Source: an uncultured Prevotella sp. (lineage in GTDB: Bacteria > Bacteroidota > Bacteroidia > Bacteroidales > Bacteroidaceae). Taken from it: a DNA stretch of 64,000 bases. Position numbers and translations under genes: made by a program. Under the pieces are notes generated by a model, which was given only the letters and a program-made list of their open reading frames with translations, made no database searches and was not told the DNA's origin. The number at the start of each line of letters is the position of its first letter. Position 1 is the stretch's first letter. Location: positions 1-64,000 of the forward strand of contig CAMWVS010000005.1 in assembly GCA_947177775.1 (NCBI GenBank), written 5' to 3'. Positions 1 to 8,468 of the stretch are shown here, in pieces.

Positions 1-80
1 ATATATAATAATGTGTCACTGCGTCAGAGAACGCGTGCGCAAAGGTACATTAAAAATATGAAATAGAGAAACAATCAAAA

Positions 81-174
81 CGCAAAGCCGCTAAGACTTT
101 ATTATAAAGCAGAATCATTTGCGTCTCTGAGATTTTTACGCTTCCGTTTTTTTTCATACCTCTGCGGTTTTGCG
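81..174. repeat. Imperfect inverted repeat of the CGCAAAG type
   Basis: CGCAAAGCCGC (81-91) is matched by GCGGTTTTGCG (164-174), an 11-base inverted pair with one mismatch and a 72-base spacer. The same CGCAAAG word forms the stem of the terminator after uxaB (2386-2432), so this may belong to a dispersed family of intergenic hairpins. No gene is visible in bases 1-850. Function unknown. Confidence 0.4.
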
Positions 175-388
175 CCTTCAGATTTTGATTGAAATCTTGT
201 GTAAAAATAAAACTGTTAAAAACTCAGAATAAAGCGGACAAACGCCTCAAATTCCTTGCAATATTCTGAAATTAAAATCATTTGGCCGCAAATTTACGAG
301 TTTTGCGCGTGCATTTTTTTATTCCTGAACCTCAACATGTTAACACGAATCCAACAAAAGTGTGCAATAAAACCGGACCGAAAATTCT

Positions 389-494
389 GCAATAAGGGCC
401 TTACGACATTGCAGTAAGGCCCTTATTGCATTGCAACGGGGCTACCGCCGCCCTCCAATAACGCCCCCGTTGTAAAGCCGTAAGGCCCTCCCGG
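389..494. repeat. GC-rich modular intergenic repeat, locus A
   Basis: Locus A contains two adjacent inverted repeats. The first has perfect 16-base arms (389-404 and 414-429, GCAATAAGGGCCTTAC) with a 9-base spacer. The second pairs CAACGGGG (434-441) with CCCCGTTG (465-472). The right end, bases 477-494, is identical in inverse orientation to 18 bases at 58126-58143. The decamer TGCATTGCAA (427-436) recurs at 38529-38538. The block is far richer in G+C than the AT-rich flanks. No reading frame is evident. It could be a REP-like element; it has no T-tract that would make it a standard terminator. Confidence 0.7.
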
Positions 495-749
495 ATCAGA
501 AACGACGGAAAAACGATATGGCGACAATGGTAAATTGTCAATATTCCGGCTTTACGCCGTTCTATTTTGAGAATTTTCAAATGTTAAATTCCGTGATATT
601 TTCACAACACGAATACCCACACCACCGTTAGTCCAACAAGCGCGACACCGTAGCACTGGAAATGTTTACTACCGGACGGCAGCGTCAGCCGATAACAGAA
701 AGCTGACGTAAACCTTTGCGTAAGTTCTTCCGTTTTTATTTGCCGCTTA

Positions 750-781
750 TTTGTTGCTTTTGAAAAAAAACATTATCTTTG
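750..781 (+). promoter_or_regulatory. Bacteroidetes-type promoter of uxaB
   Basis: TTTG at 750-753 and TATCTTTG at 774-781 are separated by 20 bases, matching the primary sigma (sigma-ABfr) consensus TTTG/TAnnTTTG. A start site a few bases after 781 would leave a leader of about 60 bases before the uxaB ATG at 851. Confidence 0.8.
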
Positions 782-850
782 CGCTATGATTACGATGAAA
801 CGACAAATCTGAATCAAATCAAAGAATTAAAGATATTATAATTTACTATT

Positions 851-2290
851 ATGAAACCATTAAACAAAAACTTTGCGCCTAAGAGCGTAATGCCTGAAAA
901 AGTCATTCAGTTCGGAGAAGGCAACTTCCTCCGCGCTTTCGTAGATTGGATTATCTGGAACATGGACCAGAAAACCGACTTCAACGGTTCTGTGGTTGTC
1001 GTACAGCCCATCGACCGCGGTATGGCAGAATGGCTCAACGGCCAGGACTGCCTCTATCACGTCAATCTGCAGGGACGTGAGAACGGACAGCCCGTGAACA
1101 CACTCCAGCGTATTGATGTAATCAGCCGCGCACTGAATCCCTATACACAGAATCAGGCTTTCATGGCTTTGGCCGACCAGCCTGAAATCCGCTTCGTCAT
1201 CTCTAACACGACAGAAGCCGGTATCGCTTTCGACCCGAGCTGCAAGCTGGAGGACGCTCCCGCTTCTTCCTATCCCGGAAAGCTCGTTCAGCTTCTCTAT
1301 CGTCGCTGGCAGACATTCAACGGCGATCCCTCAAAGGGACTTATCATTTTCCCCTGCGAGCTCATTTTCCTCAACGGCCACGTGCTGAAGGACTGCATCA
1401 ACAAGTATATCGAGTTGTGGAAGCTGCCAAAGGAGTTCAAGGAGTGGTTCGACAACAGCTGCGGCGTATATGCCACACTCGTTGACCGTATCGTTCCGGG
1501 ATTCCCCCGCAACGAGATCAAAGAAATTCAGGAGAAGGTATGCTATCGCGACAACCTCGTCGTACAGGCCGAGACATTCCACCTTTGGGTAATCGAGGCT
1601 CCGAAAGAAATAGCCAAAGAGTTCCCCGCAGACAAGGCCGGCCTGAACGTTTTGTTCGTTCCATCAGAGGAGCCCTACCACAAGCGCAAGGTGACGCTTC
1701 TCAACGGCCCGCACACTGTGCTTTCACCTGTTGCTTTCCTCAGCGGCGTGAATATCGTACGCGACGCCTGCAACCATGAGGTAATCGGAAAGTACATCCA
1801 TAAGGTTCAATTCGAGGAGCTTATGCAGACTCTCGACCTCCCGATGGAGGAGCTGGAGAAGTTCGCAGCCGACGTGCTGGAGCGCTTCGACAACCCGTTC
1901 GTAGACCATCAGGTAACGAGCATCATGCTCAACTCCTTCCCGAAGTTCTGCGCACGCGACCTGCCCGGAGTAAAGACATATCTGGAGCGCAAGGGCGAGC
2001 TGCCCAAGGGTCTCGTGTTCGGTTTGGCCGCCATCATCACATACTACAAGGGTGGCAAGCGCGAGGACGGAACGGAGATCGTTCCGAACGACGCACAGGA
2101 CATCATGGACCTGCTGAAAAACCTCTGGGCTACGGGCGACACACAGGCTGTTGCCGACGGCGTTCTGGGTGCTACATCAATCTGGGCCGAGGATCTCAAC
2201 AACGTTGCCGGCCTCAACGCTCTCGTAAAGCAATATCTTGACCTGATTCAGGAGAAGGGTATGCTGGAGGCTGTCAAGACAATCCTCTAA
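851..2290 (+). CDS. uxaB: Tagaturonate reductase (altronate oxidoreductase)
   Basis: The 479-residue protein belongs to the mannitol dehydrogenase / polyol long-chain dehydrogenase family. It is expected to reduce D-tagaturonate to D-altronate with NADH in the cytoplasmic galacturonate branch of pectin breakdown. Near the N-terminus is the Rossmann-like stretch VIQFGEGNFLRAF; the central KRKVTLLNGPHTVLSP segment (about residues 280-295) carries the K-x5-N-x2-H-type catalytic signature of the family. The length is close to E. coli UxaB. The gene is monocistronic: it has its own promoter (750-781) and terminator (2386-2438). No other uxa/uxu genes are adjacent, so the rest of the pathway must lie elsewhere. 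A fructuronate reductase (UxuB-like) is the main alternative, but the opening residues fit UxaB better. Confidence 0.88.
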   Translation: MKPLNKNFAPKSVMPEKVIQFGEGNFLRAFVDWIIWNMDQKTDFNGSVVVVQPIDRGMAEWLNGQDCLYHVNLQGRENGQPVNTLQRIDVISRALNPYTQNQAFMALADQPEIRFVISNTTEAGIAFDPSCKLEDAPASSYPGKLVQLLYRRWQTFNGDPSKGLIIFPCELIFLNGHVLKDCINKYIELWKLPKEFKEWFDNSCGVYATLVDRIVPGFPRNEIKEIQEKVCYRDNLVVQAETFHLWVIEAPKEIAKEFPADKAGLNVLFVPSEEPYHKRKVTLLNGPHTVLSPVAFLSGVNIVRDACNHEVIGKYIHKVQFEELMQTLDLPMEELEKFAADVLERFDNPFVDHQVTSIMLNSFPKFCARDLPGVKTYLERKGELPKGLVFGLAAIITYYKGGKREDGTEIVPNDAQDIMDLLKNLWATGDTQAVADGVLGATSIWAEDLNNVAGLNALVKQYLDLIQEKGMLEAVKTIL

Positions 2291-2385
2291 CAGAAGACAA
2301 CGACACGGCTATGCCCACGACTGTCTGCCGAGCATTCACAGGCAGCTATATGAACGGCATATCTACGTCATCATAAAAACGCAGG

Positions 2386-2438
2386 GACGCAAAGACACAA
2401 GAGGAACATCGGTTTCCTTGTGGCTTTGCGTCTTTTTT
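2386..2438 (+). terminator. Intrinsic terminator after uxaB
   Basis: Stem arms 2386-2401 (GACGCAAAGACACAAG) and 2417-2432 pair over 16 bases with one mismatch around a 15-base loop, followed by six T residues at 2433-2438. It lies about 95 bases after the uxaB stop. Confidence 0.85.
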
Positions 2439-2510
2439 AAACAAAATTCTCAAAGCAATATCCCTGCACATATCTCCTACACAGAGTTGAATTTCAATCA
2501 TGTAAATAGC

Positions 2511-2527
2511 CTGAGTAGTTACAAAAA
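2511..2527 (+). repeat. Solo copy of a 17-bp element end
   Basis: CTGAGTAGTTACAAAAA differs at one base from CTGAATAGTTACAAAAA at 14975-14991, which is the right end of the element at 14823-14987 plus flank. No matching inverse copy was found nearby, so this would be a lone end or a remnant. It lies just upstream of the TIGR02757 gene. Confidence 0.4.
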
Positions 2528-2560
2528 AAAGAGCGGCCTCTTACAATAAATAATAAAGTA

Positions 2561-3307
2561 ATGGATAACAACAGCAAAAACCTGCTGAAAGAATACGCAG
2601 AGCGATACGAGACACCGGATTTTCTTCCGGCTGACCCGAGTTGGTTCATGCATCAGGTCAACGGACAACTCAATCAGGAAACAATGGCTTTCATTGCCTC
2701 GTGCCTGAGCTATGGCAACCGTAAACAGTTTTTCCCTAAGATACAATACATTCTTGACTGCTCCGGCGGCAATGTCCACGAATGGGTGAACAGTGGGCGG
2801 TTTGACGCGGATATCCCCGCCGACGACCAGTGTTACTATAGGCTCTATACACGCCGTACGATGAATACATTCCTCCATGCCCTGCGCGACATGATCGCTG
2901 AATATGGCTCCATCGGAGAATTCGTCCGCAGCAATGCCTCCGACGGCTATTCCGCCGTGGCCGCCGTCTGCAACTTCTTCGCGGCCAAAGGAATTGAGGT
3001 CATTATCCCCAAAAACACGCAATCGGCCTGCAAGCGCGTCTGCATGTTCCTGCGCTGGATGGTCCGCGACAACTCACCTGTTGATCTGGGGCTGTGGGAC
3101 AGTTTCATCGACAAGCGGACATTGATTATGCCGATGGACACTCACGTTGTCCAGCAAGCCTGCCGTCTCGGCCTCCTCACCAGCCGCTCCGGCTCAATGG
3201 CCTCCGCCCGCAAACTGACCGCCCGCATGTCTGAGATATTCCCGGACGACCCGCTCAAAGGAGACTTCGCGCTGTTCGGATACGGAGTGAACAAAGGCGA
3301 AGAATGA
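2561..3307 (+). CDS. TIGR02757 (DUF2400) family protein
   Basis: This 248-residue protein matches the Bacteroidetes/Spirochaetes TIGR02757 family (DUF2400). Recognisable family segments are the N-terminal ADPSWFMHQV region, the LSYGNRKQFFPKI helix, the central YYRLYTRRTM motif, CMFLRWMVRDNSPVDLGLW, and MPMDTHVVQQACRLGL near the C-terminus. The MPxDTHV segment recalls helix-hairpin DNA glycosylase-like folds, but no biochemical function is established for the family. No signal peptide or membrane segment is seen, so it is probably cytoplasmic. The gene stands alone on the plus strand between the uxaB terminator and the uvrA promoter. The start follows an AT-rich leader with no Shine-Dalgarno-like motif, as is usual here. 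Confidence 0.82.
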   Translation: MDNNSKNLLKEYAERYETPDFLPADPSWFMHQVNGQLNQETMAFIASCLSYGNRKQFFPKIQYILDCSGGNVHEWVNSGRFDADIPADDQCYYRLYTRRTMNTFLHALRDMIAEYGSIGEFVRSNASDGYSAVAAVCNFFAAKGIEVIIPKNTQSACKRVCMFLRWMVRDNSPVDLGLWDSFIDKRTLIMPMDTHVVQQACRLGLLTSRSGSMASARKLTARMSEIFPDDPLKGDFALFGYGVNKGEE

Positions 3308-3531
3308 GGCGAACTGGAGATTGTCAGTAGTCGCTGAATTTCTGGATGACACATGTGCAATAAAAACTAGTAACCGTAGGTTTGAATAAGCCTCTATTAT
3401 GTCAATACAACTTGTTAGGGGATTAGGTATCCGCCAAAATTACGAATAGTACCATGCAAGAAGATTGCCATTACCATTATTTAGGTTTAGCATGACCGTT
3501 CTGAATACAGCCACATTATCCAGCCGAATAT

Positions 3532-3562
3532 TTTGAGTTTCCCACATTTTGCAGTACCTTTG
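3532..3562 (+). promoter_or_regulatory. Promoter of the uvrA paralogue
   Basis: TTTG at 3532-3535 and TACCTTTG at 3555-3562 are separated by exactly 19 bases, a full Bacteroidetes promoter. The leader to the ATG at 3595 would be about 25-30 bases. Confidence 0.82.
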
Positions 3563-3594
3563 CCATTTCAAAATCGGAATATACATATTTATAT

Positions 3595-6453
3595 ATGATT
3601 GATTATATTGAGATAAAGGGAGCAAGGGTCAACAACCTGAAGAATATTGACATAAAAATACCGCGCAACAAGTTCATAACCATAGCCGGTGTAAGCGGTT
3701 CGGGAAAATCTTCGCTGGCCTTCGACACTCTTTATGCCGAGGGACAACGCCGGTATGTGGAGAGCCTTTCTTCGTATGCGCGCCAGTTTCTCGGACGGAA
3801 GAACAAGCCGGAGTGCGATTTCATTAAAGGAATTCCACCGGCAATAGCCATTGAACAGAAGGTCATAAGCCGCAATCCGCGTTCAACAGTAGGTACGACA
3901 ACCGAGATATATGAATATCTGCGGTTGCTCTTTGCACGTATCGGACGCACCTACTCGCCAATAAGCGGCGAAGAGGTAAAGAAACACTCAACGGAAGACA
4001 TCATCGAATGTGTCGGTAATTATTCCGAAGGAACAAAATTTGTAATCATGGCGCCTCTCCATCCTGTAGAGGGCAGAAGCATTGAACAGCAGCTGAAGAT
4101 GTATATCCTGCAAGGCTATGCACGCCTGTTCTGTCGCGGGGAATTCGCACGCATAGAGGACTTCATGGCGGACGAGAGCAAAAAGGATATTGAGGCAGGA
4201 GAAATTTATCTCGTCATCGACCGCATGTCGGTGAGCCGGGATAAAGACGCCATTTCACGCCTGACGGACTCTGCCGAAACGGCTCTGTATGAAGGGAACG
4301 GGGAGTGCCGGATGATGTTCCTGCCGTCGATGATCAGCTATGACTTCTCCACGCGCTTCGAGGCCGACGGCATGGTGTTCGAAGAGCCGAACGACAATAT
4401 GTTTTCCTTTAACTCACCGGCCGGAGCATGCCCTGAATGCCAGGGTTTCGGCAAGATTATCGGCATTGACGAAAAACTCGTCATACCAAACACGTCACTC
4501 AGCGTATATGACGGATGCGTAGTGTGCTGGCACGGCGAGAAAATGGTACAATGGAAAGATGAGTTCTGTCGTAGGGCAGCAAAGGACAATTTCCCGATAT
4601 TCGAACCATACTATAATCTGACACAGAAGCAGAAGGACCAGCTTTGGCACGGACTTCCATGCGACAAGCGCAAAAGCATGGAGAACAAGGTGTGCATTGA
4701 CGCGTTCTTCCAGATGGTGAAAGACAATCAATATAAAATACAGTACCGGGTGATGATGGCGCGCTATCGCGGCAAGACAACCTGCCCGACTTGTCACGGT
4801 TCACGTCTGAAAAAGGAGGCAGACTATGTGAAAATCGGAGGGAGAAGCATATCCAACCTCGTGGAAATGCCTATCGTCAGACTGAAAGAATGGTTTGACA
4901 ATCTGCCGCTTGACGAACATGAGACACAAATCGGGCGCAGGCTGCTCACAGAAATCAACAGCCGCCTGCAGTTCCTGCTGGACGTAGGGTTGGGTTATCT
5001 CACCCTGAATCGTATGTCAAACACCCTAAGCGGCGGAGAAAGCCAGCGCATTAATCTTACGACATCACTCGGAAGCAGCCTTGTCGGCTCGCTGTATATT
5101 CTTGACGAGCCGAGCATCGGACTCCATAGCCGCGATACGGACCGTCTGATACACGTTCTGAAAGAACTCCAATCGTTGGGCAACACTGTGATAGTGGTTG
5201 AACATGATGAGGAAATAATGCGCGCCGCCGACCATCTGATTGACGTAGGACCGGATGCAGGAAGACTCGGAGGCGAAATCGTATTTAATGGAAACATCTC
5301 ACAAATAGACAACAATACGCTGAAAGACAATCCTAACAGCCACACTATAATGTATCTGTTGGGAGAGGAGACAATCGAGACACCGAAGAGCAGACGACGC
5401 TGGAACCGCAGCCTGACAATAAAAGGAGCGAGGATGAACAACCTGAAAGGCGTTGACGTCACGATACCACTAAATGTCTTCACCGTAGTCACTGGTGTAA
5501 GCGGCTCGGGAAAATCAAGCCTTATCAAAGGCATACTTTATCCCGCTGTCAAACGGCTGATGGGAGATGTCTGCGACGCACCTGGAGAACACAACGGAAT
5601 TGAAGGCGACATCAAAGCTATTGAGCATATCGAGTTTGTAGACCAGAACCCGATAGGAAAGAGCACACGTTCAAATCCGGCCACATACGTCAAGGCATAC
5701 GACGCCATACGCGACCTATTCGCGCAGCAGCCACTCGCACAGCAGATGGGCTTCACGTCACAGTACTTCTCGTTCAACGCTGACGGCGGACGATGTGAGG
5801 AATGTAAGGGTGCCGGCGTCATCACCGTAGAAATGCAGTTCATGGCCGACCTCGTGCTGGAATGTGAATGTTGTCACGGCCACAGGTTTAAGAAAGACAT
5901 TCTTGACGTAAGATTCGAAGGCAAGAACATCGACGACGTGCTGAACATGACCATCAGCGAAGCCATCGCTTTCTTTGGAGAGCACAAACAGAACACGATT
6001 GTCCGCCGTTTGCAACCGCTGGAGGACGTAGGGCTGGGATATATAAAACTTGGCCAAAACTCATCTTCACTGTCCGGTGGAGAAAACCAGCGCGTGAAAC
6101 TGGCCTACTTCATCGGCCAGGAGAAACAATCTCCCACCCTCTTCATTTTTGATGAGCCAACGACAGGTCTGCACTTCCACGACATAAAACGGCTATTGAA
6201 GACTTTCGACGCGCTCATTGACCGCGGCCATACTATCGTGGTTATAGAACACAACCTTGACGTCATCAAATGTGCTGACCATGTCGTCGATATGGGACCG
6301 GACGGTGGCGATCGCGGTGGAAATGTCGTCGTGACAGGAACTCCCGAAGACGTATGCAAATGCAATACGAGTTTCACAGGGAAATACCTCAAGGAAAAGC
6401 TGTCACTACAAAAAGCGGAAAAGAAAACGAAAGATAACGAAACTTTCTGCTAA
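3595..6453 (+). CDS. UvrA-family ABC excinuclease subunit, lacking half of the first zinc finger
   Basis: This 952-residue protein has the full UvrA layout: Walker A GVSGSGKSS near residue 35, signature LSGGESQR near 478, second Walker A VSGSGKSS near 637, C-terminal zinc module CEECKGAG...CECCHGHR at about 735-762, and second signature LSGGENQR near 827. UvrA recognises bulky DNA lesions and loads UvrB. Here the first zinc finger keeps only its second half (ACPECQG, about residue 280). The upstream CxxC expected around residues 250-256 is missing; that stretch reads FSTRFEADGMVFEEPNDN. This suggests it is a UvrA paralogue rather than the housekeeping copy, which would lie outside the window. 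It has its own promoter. Two tRNA genes follow, with their own promoter. Repair function is inferred from family membership only. Confidence 0.88.
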   Translation: MIDYIEIKGARVNNLKNIDIKIPRNKFITIAGVSGSGKSSLAFDTLYAEGQRRYVESLSSYARQFLGRKNKPECDFIKGIPPAIAIEQKVISRNPRSTVGTTTEIYEYLRLLFARIGRTYSPISGEEVKKHSTEDIIECVGNYSEGTKFVIMAPLHPVEGRSIEQQLKMYILQGYARLFCRGEFARIEDFMADESKKDIEAGEIYLVIDRMSVSRDKDAISRLTDSAETALYEGNGECRMMFLPSMISYDFSTRFEADGMVFEEPNDNMFSFNSPAGACPECQGFGKIIGIDEKLVIPNTSLSVYDGCVVCWHGEKMVQWKDEFCRRAAKDNFPIFEPYYNLTQKQKDQLWHGLPCDKRKSMENKVCIDAFFQMVKDNQYKIQYRVMMARYRGKTTCPTCHGSRLKKEADYVKIGGRSISNLVEMPIVRLKEWFDNLPLDEHETQIGRRLLTEINSRLQFLLDVGLGYLTLNRMSNTLSGGESQRINLTTSLGSSLVGSLYILDEPSIGLHSRDTDRLIHVLKELQSLGNTVIVVEHDEEIMRAADHLIDVGPDAGRLGGEIVFNGNISQIDNNTLKDNPNSHTIMYLLGEETIETPKSRRRWNRSLTIKGARMNNLKGVDVTIPLNVFTVVTGVSGSGKSSLIKGILYPAVKRLMGDVCDAPGEHNGIEGDIKAIEHIEFVDQNPIGKSTRSNPATYVKAYDAIRDLFAQQPLAQQMGFTSQYFSFNADGGRCEECKGAGVITVEMQFMADLVLECECCHGHRFKKDILDVRFEGKNIDDVLNMTISEAIAFFGEHKQNTIVRRLQPLEDVGLGYIKLGQNSSSLSGGENQRVKLAYFIGQEKQSPTLFIFDEPTTGLHFHDIKRLLKTFDALIDRGHTIVVIEHNLDVIKCADHVVDMGPDGGDRGGNVVVTGTPEDVCKCNTSFTGKYLKEKLSLQKAEKKTKDNETFC

Positions 6454-6458
6454 AAAAG

Positions 6459-6489
6459 TTTGTGGAATAAAAAAAAAGTATTACCTTTG
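6459..6489 (+). promoter_or_regulatory. Promoter of the tRNA-Thr/tRNA-Gly pair
   Basis: TTTG at 6459-6462 and TACCTTTG at 6482-6489 are spaced by 19 bases. The -33 element begins six bases after the uvrA stop codon. The first mature tRNA base is 32 bases after the -7 element. Confidence 0.85.
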
Positions 6490-6520
6490 CACTCGCAAAA
6501 CAGGAAAGAGATCCTTGAAA

Positions 6521-6593
6521 GCCGACATGGCTCAGTTGGTAGAGCAATTCATTCGTAATGAATAGGTCCCCGGTTCGAGTCCGGGTGTCGGCT
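6521..6593 (+). tRNA. tRNA-Thr (anticodon CGT)
   Basis: A 73-base cloverleaf: acceptor arms GCCGACA (6521-6527) and TGTCGGC (6586-6592), D-arm GGCTCAGTTGGTAGAGC, anticodon loop TTCGTAA with anticodon CGT (reads ACG), and T-arm CCGGTTCGAGTCCGG. The discriminator base is T at 6593. The 3' CCA is not encoded and must be added by a nucleotidyltransferase. Confidence 0.95.
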
Positions 6594-6634
6594 CTCTTTT
6601 CGTTCTAAAGTACAATTCCCCACACTTTTTTCAA

Positions 6635-6707
6635 GCGGTAATAGCTCAGTTGGTAGAGCATTGGCTTCCCAAGCCGAGGGTCGCGGGTTCGAGTCCCGTT
6701 TACCGCT
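6635..6707 (+). tRNA. tRNA-Gly (anticodon CCC)
   Basis: A 73-base cloverleaf: acceptor arms GCGGTAA (6635-6641) and TTACCGC (6700-6706), D-arm AGCTCAGTTGGTAGAGC, anticodon loop TTCCCAA with anticodon CCC (reads GGG), and T-arm CGGGTTCGAGTCCCG. The discriminator is T at 6707 and CCA is not encoded. It lies 41 bases after tRNA-Thr and is probably co-transcribed with it. Confidence 0.95.
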
Positions 6708-6741
6708 CTCAATCGTATCCAGCATATTTTAATTGCATAAC

Positions 6742-6787
6742 AGAAAATGACGCACCAAATTCTTTTCAATTTGATGCGCCATTTTCT
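6742..6787. terminator. Bidirectional terminator between tRNA-Gly and the GH43 gene
   Basis: Arms 6742-6761 and 6768-6787 pair over 20 bases (AGAAAATGACGCACCAAATT against its near-complement, two wobble-compatible mismatches) around a 6-base loop. The A-rich left edge and T-rich right edge would serve both converging transcripts. Strong hairpin, about 30 bases from the GH43 stop. Confidence 0.82.
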
Positions 6788-6818
6788 ATATCAGTTTTCG
6801 GAATTTGCAAAGAAGAGA

Positions 6819-8468
6819 TTATTTTGTCACACGAATCCAGTCTATATCCATGAAACCAGTGACACCCTTTCCTGCAGGTTCTTCGGCAACGAAACCGAAC
6901 TTGGCTCCAATCCATTTGCCTTCACGCATCTGGAACTCATCACCAACTTCCTCGAACTTCTTGCCGTTCTTGCTATAAGAAAACTTCAGCTTTGCCCCTT
7001 CCTTTACGGTGAGACGAAGATAAATTTCTTCATAAATGGCCGGTTCGTAATTTACCTTATCCTTGTCCGTAGGATTGAGTTCGGCAAGCACCTTGACTGT
7101 CTCGGGCTTGTTCTTGTCTGCCTTTTTACATGTTATCTGCTGAAGCTGGAACTTATCTCCCACTCTCTTCACGACAAGGGCGCTGTAATCAAGTCCCATC
7201 ATGATTATTCCGCCATACTGATTCTCCTTCTTTGCCGCAAACTTTATCTTTGCCGTAGCCGTGAAAGCGTCGGCCGGAGTTTTCTGCAGCAGCAGGTTTG
7301 GAGCCTCCCAAAGATTAACGAAATTCTCACTCAGCTTATGCGTGTAGAGACGGAAGAAGCCGTAAGGTGTTGGCTGACCATAGAACTGGTTATAGTTTGA
7401 ATGCCATTGCCACTGCTTTCCAAGTACAGGCGTATTAAACTCATCGCTCTCCACCGGATTCTGAACAGGATAATCCTGACCTACATTAGGCTTCTTATAA
7501 CGCAAAACAGGATCACCGCAAAGATCACCATCCTTATCAACTCCCATGACAGGCCATCCTTTCACCCAGTTTACAGGCTGGAGATGTACGACACGACCGT
7601 ATGCGCCTTTATCCTGGAAGTGAAGGAACCAGTCTTCTCCCTGAGCGGTATGAACCCAACCACCCTGATGAGGACCATTCACGTTGGTCTTTCCCTGAGC
7701 CAACACAATCTTATGTTCGTATGGACCGTAAGGACTCTTTGAGCGCATGGCAAGTTGCCAGCCAGTGGGAACACCGCCAGCCGGACACATTATCCAATAC
7801 CATCCGTCACGCTTATAGAACTTCGGACCTTCAGCCGTACGGTGCTCGTTGTTGCCATCAAACACTATAACCGGGTCGCTGATTGCGCGTGTTCCGTCAG
7901 CAGAAAGCTCACGAACGGAAAGCACGCTCTTAAATCCAGCACGACTACCGGCCCATCCGTTGACAAGATAGCAACGGCCGTCTTCGTCCCAAAGAGGAGA
8001 CGTGTCTATCATTCCTTTTCCCGGTATGACACACACTGGTTCTTCCCACTGACCGGCAGGATCTTTCGTCTTAACCATGAAGACACCGTAGTCGGGATCG
8101 CCCCAATAAATATAATACTCACCGTTGTGATAACGGATGCAGGGAGCCCACACTCCCATTCCATGTGCCGTTTGGTCAAAAACCTCTTTCGGCTTCAATT
8201 CTTTGAGGGCATGACCGACAATCTCCCAGTTTACAAGATCCTTTGAGTGCAAAATCGGAAGCCCAGGGATACAATTGAAAGAACTGGCCGTCATGTAGAA
8301 GTCCGTCCCGGATGCACCGACACAGACATCAGGGTCGCTGTAGTCGGCATTGATAACAGGATTGATGTAGGTTCCGTCCCCTTGATCCGGACACCAAGCC
8401 TCGGAACGGTACTGAGCCTGTGACATCAAAGGCAATGCCGCCAAGGCTAACAATAATGGTAATTTCAT
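6819..8468 (-). CDS. Glycoside hydrolase family 43 protein (xylosidase/arabinosidase-like)
   Basis: A secreted glycosidase of 549 residues. Residues 1-18 (MKLPLLLALAALPLMSQA) form a signal peptide. The GH43 five-bladed propeller runs from about residue 30 to 330: general-base Asp in NADYSDPDV (about 40-48), the pKa-modulating Asp in SPLWDEDGRCYLVNG, and the general-acid Glu in RTAEGPKFYKRDGWYW. Residues from about 345 to 549 form a concanavalin-like C-terminal domain common in beta-xylosidases (NLWEAPNLLLQKTPADAF, YGGIIMMGLDYSALVV). The likely substrates are xylo- or arabino-oligosaccharides in the periplasm; the exact specificity cannot be read from sequence. Its ATG overlaps the stop of the upstream ATP-grasp-like gene in the four bases ATGA, so the two are translationally coupled. 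No SusC/SusD pair is adjacent. Confidence 0.88.
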   Translation of the reverse strand: MKLPLLLALAALPLMSQAQYRSEAWCPDQGDGTYINPVINADYSDPDVCVGASGTDFYMTASSFNCIPGLPILHSKDLVNWEIVGHALKELKPKEVFDQTAHGMGVWAPCIRYHNGEYYIYWGDPDYGVFMVKTKDPAGQWEEPVCVIPGKGMIDTSPLWDEDGRCYLVNGWAGSRAGFKSVLSVRELSADGTRAISDPVIVFDGNNEHRTAEGPKFYKRDGWYWIMCPAGGVPTGWQLAMRSKSPYGPYEHKIVLAQGKTNVNGPHQGGWVHTAQGEDWFLHFQDKGAYGRVVHLQPVNWVKGWPVMGVDKDGDLCGDPVLRYKKPNVGQDYPVQNPVESDEFNTPVLGKQWQWHSNYNQFYGQPTPYGFFRLYTHKLSENFVNLWEAPNLLLQKTPADAFTATAKIKFAAKKENQYGGIIMMGLDYSALVVKRVGDKFQLQQITCKKADKNKPETVKVLAELNPTDKDKVNYEPAIYEEIYLRLTVKEGAKLKFSYSKNGKKFEEVGDEFQMREGKWIGAKFGFVAEEPAGKGVTGFMDIDWIRVTK

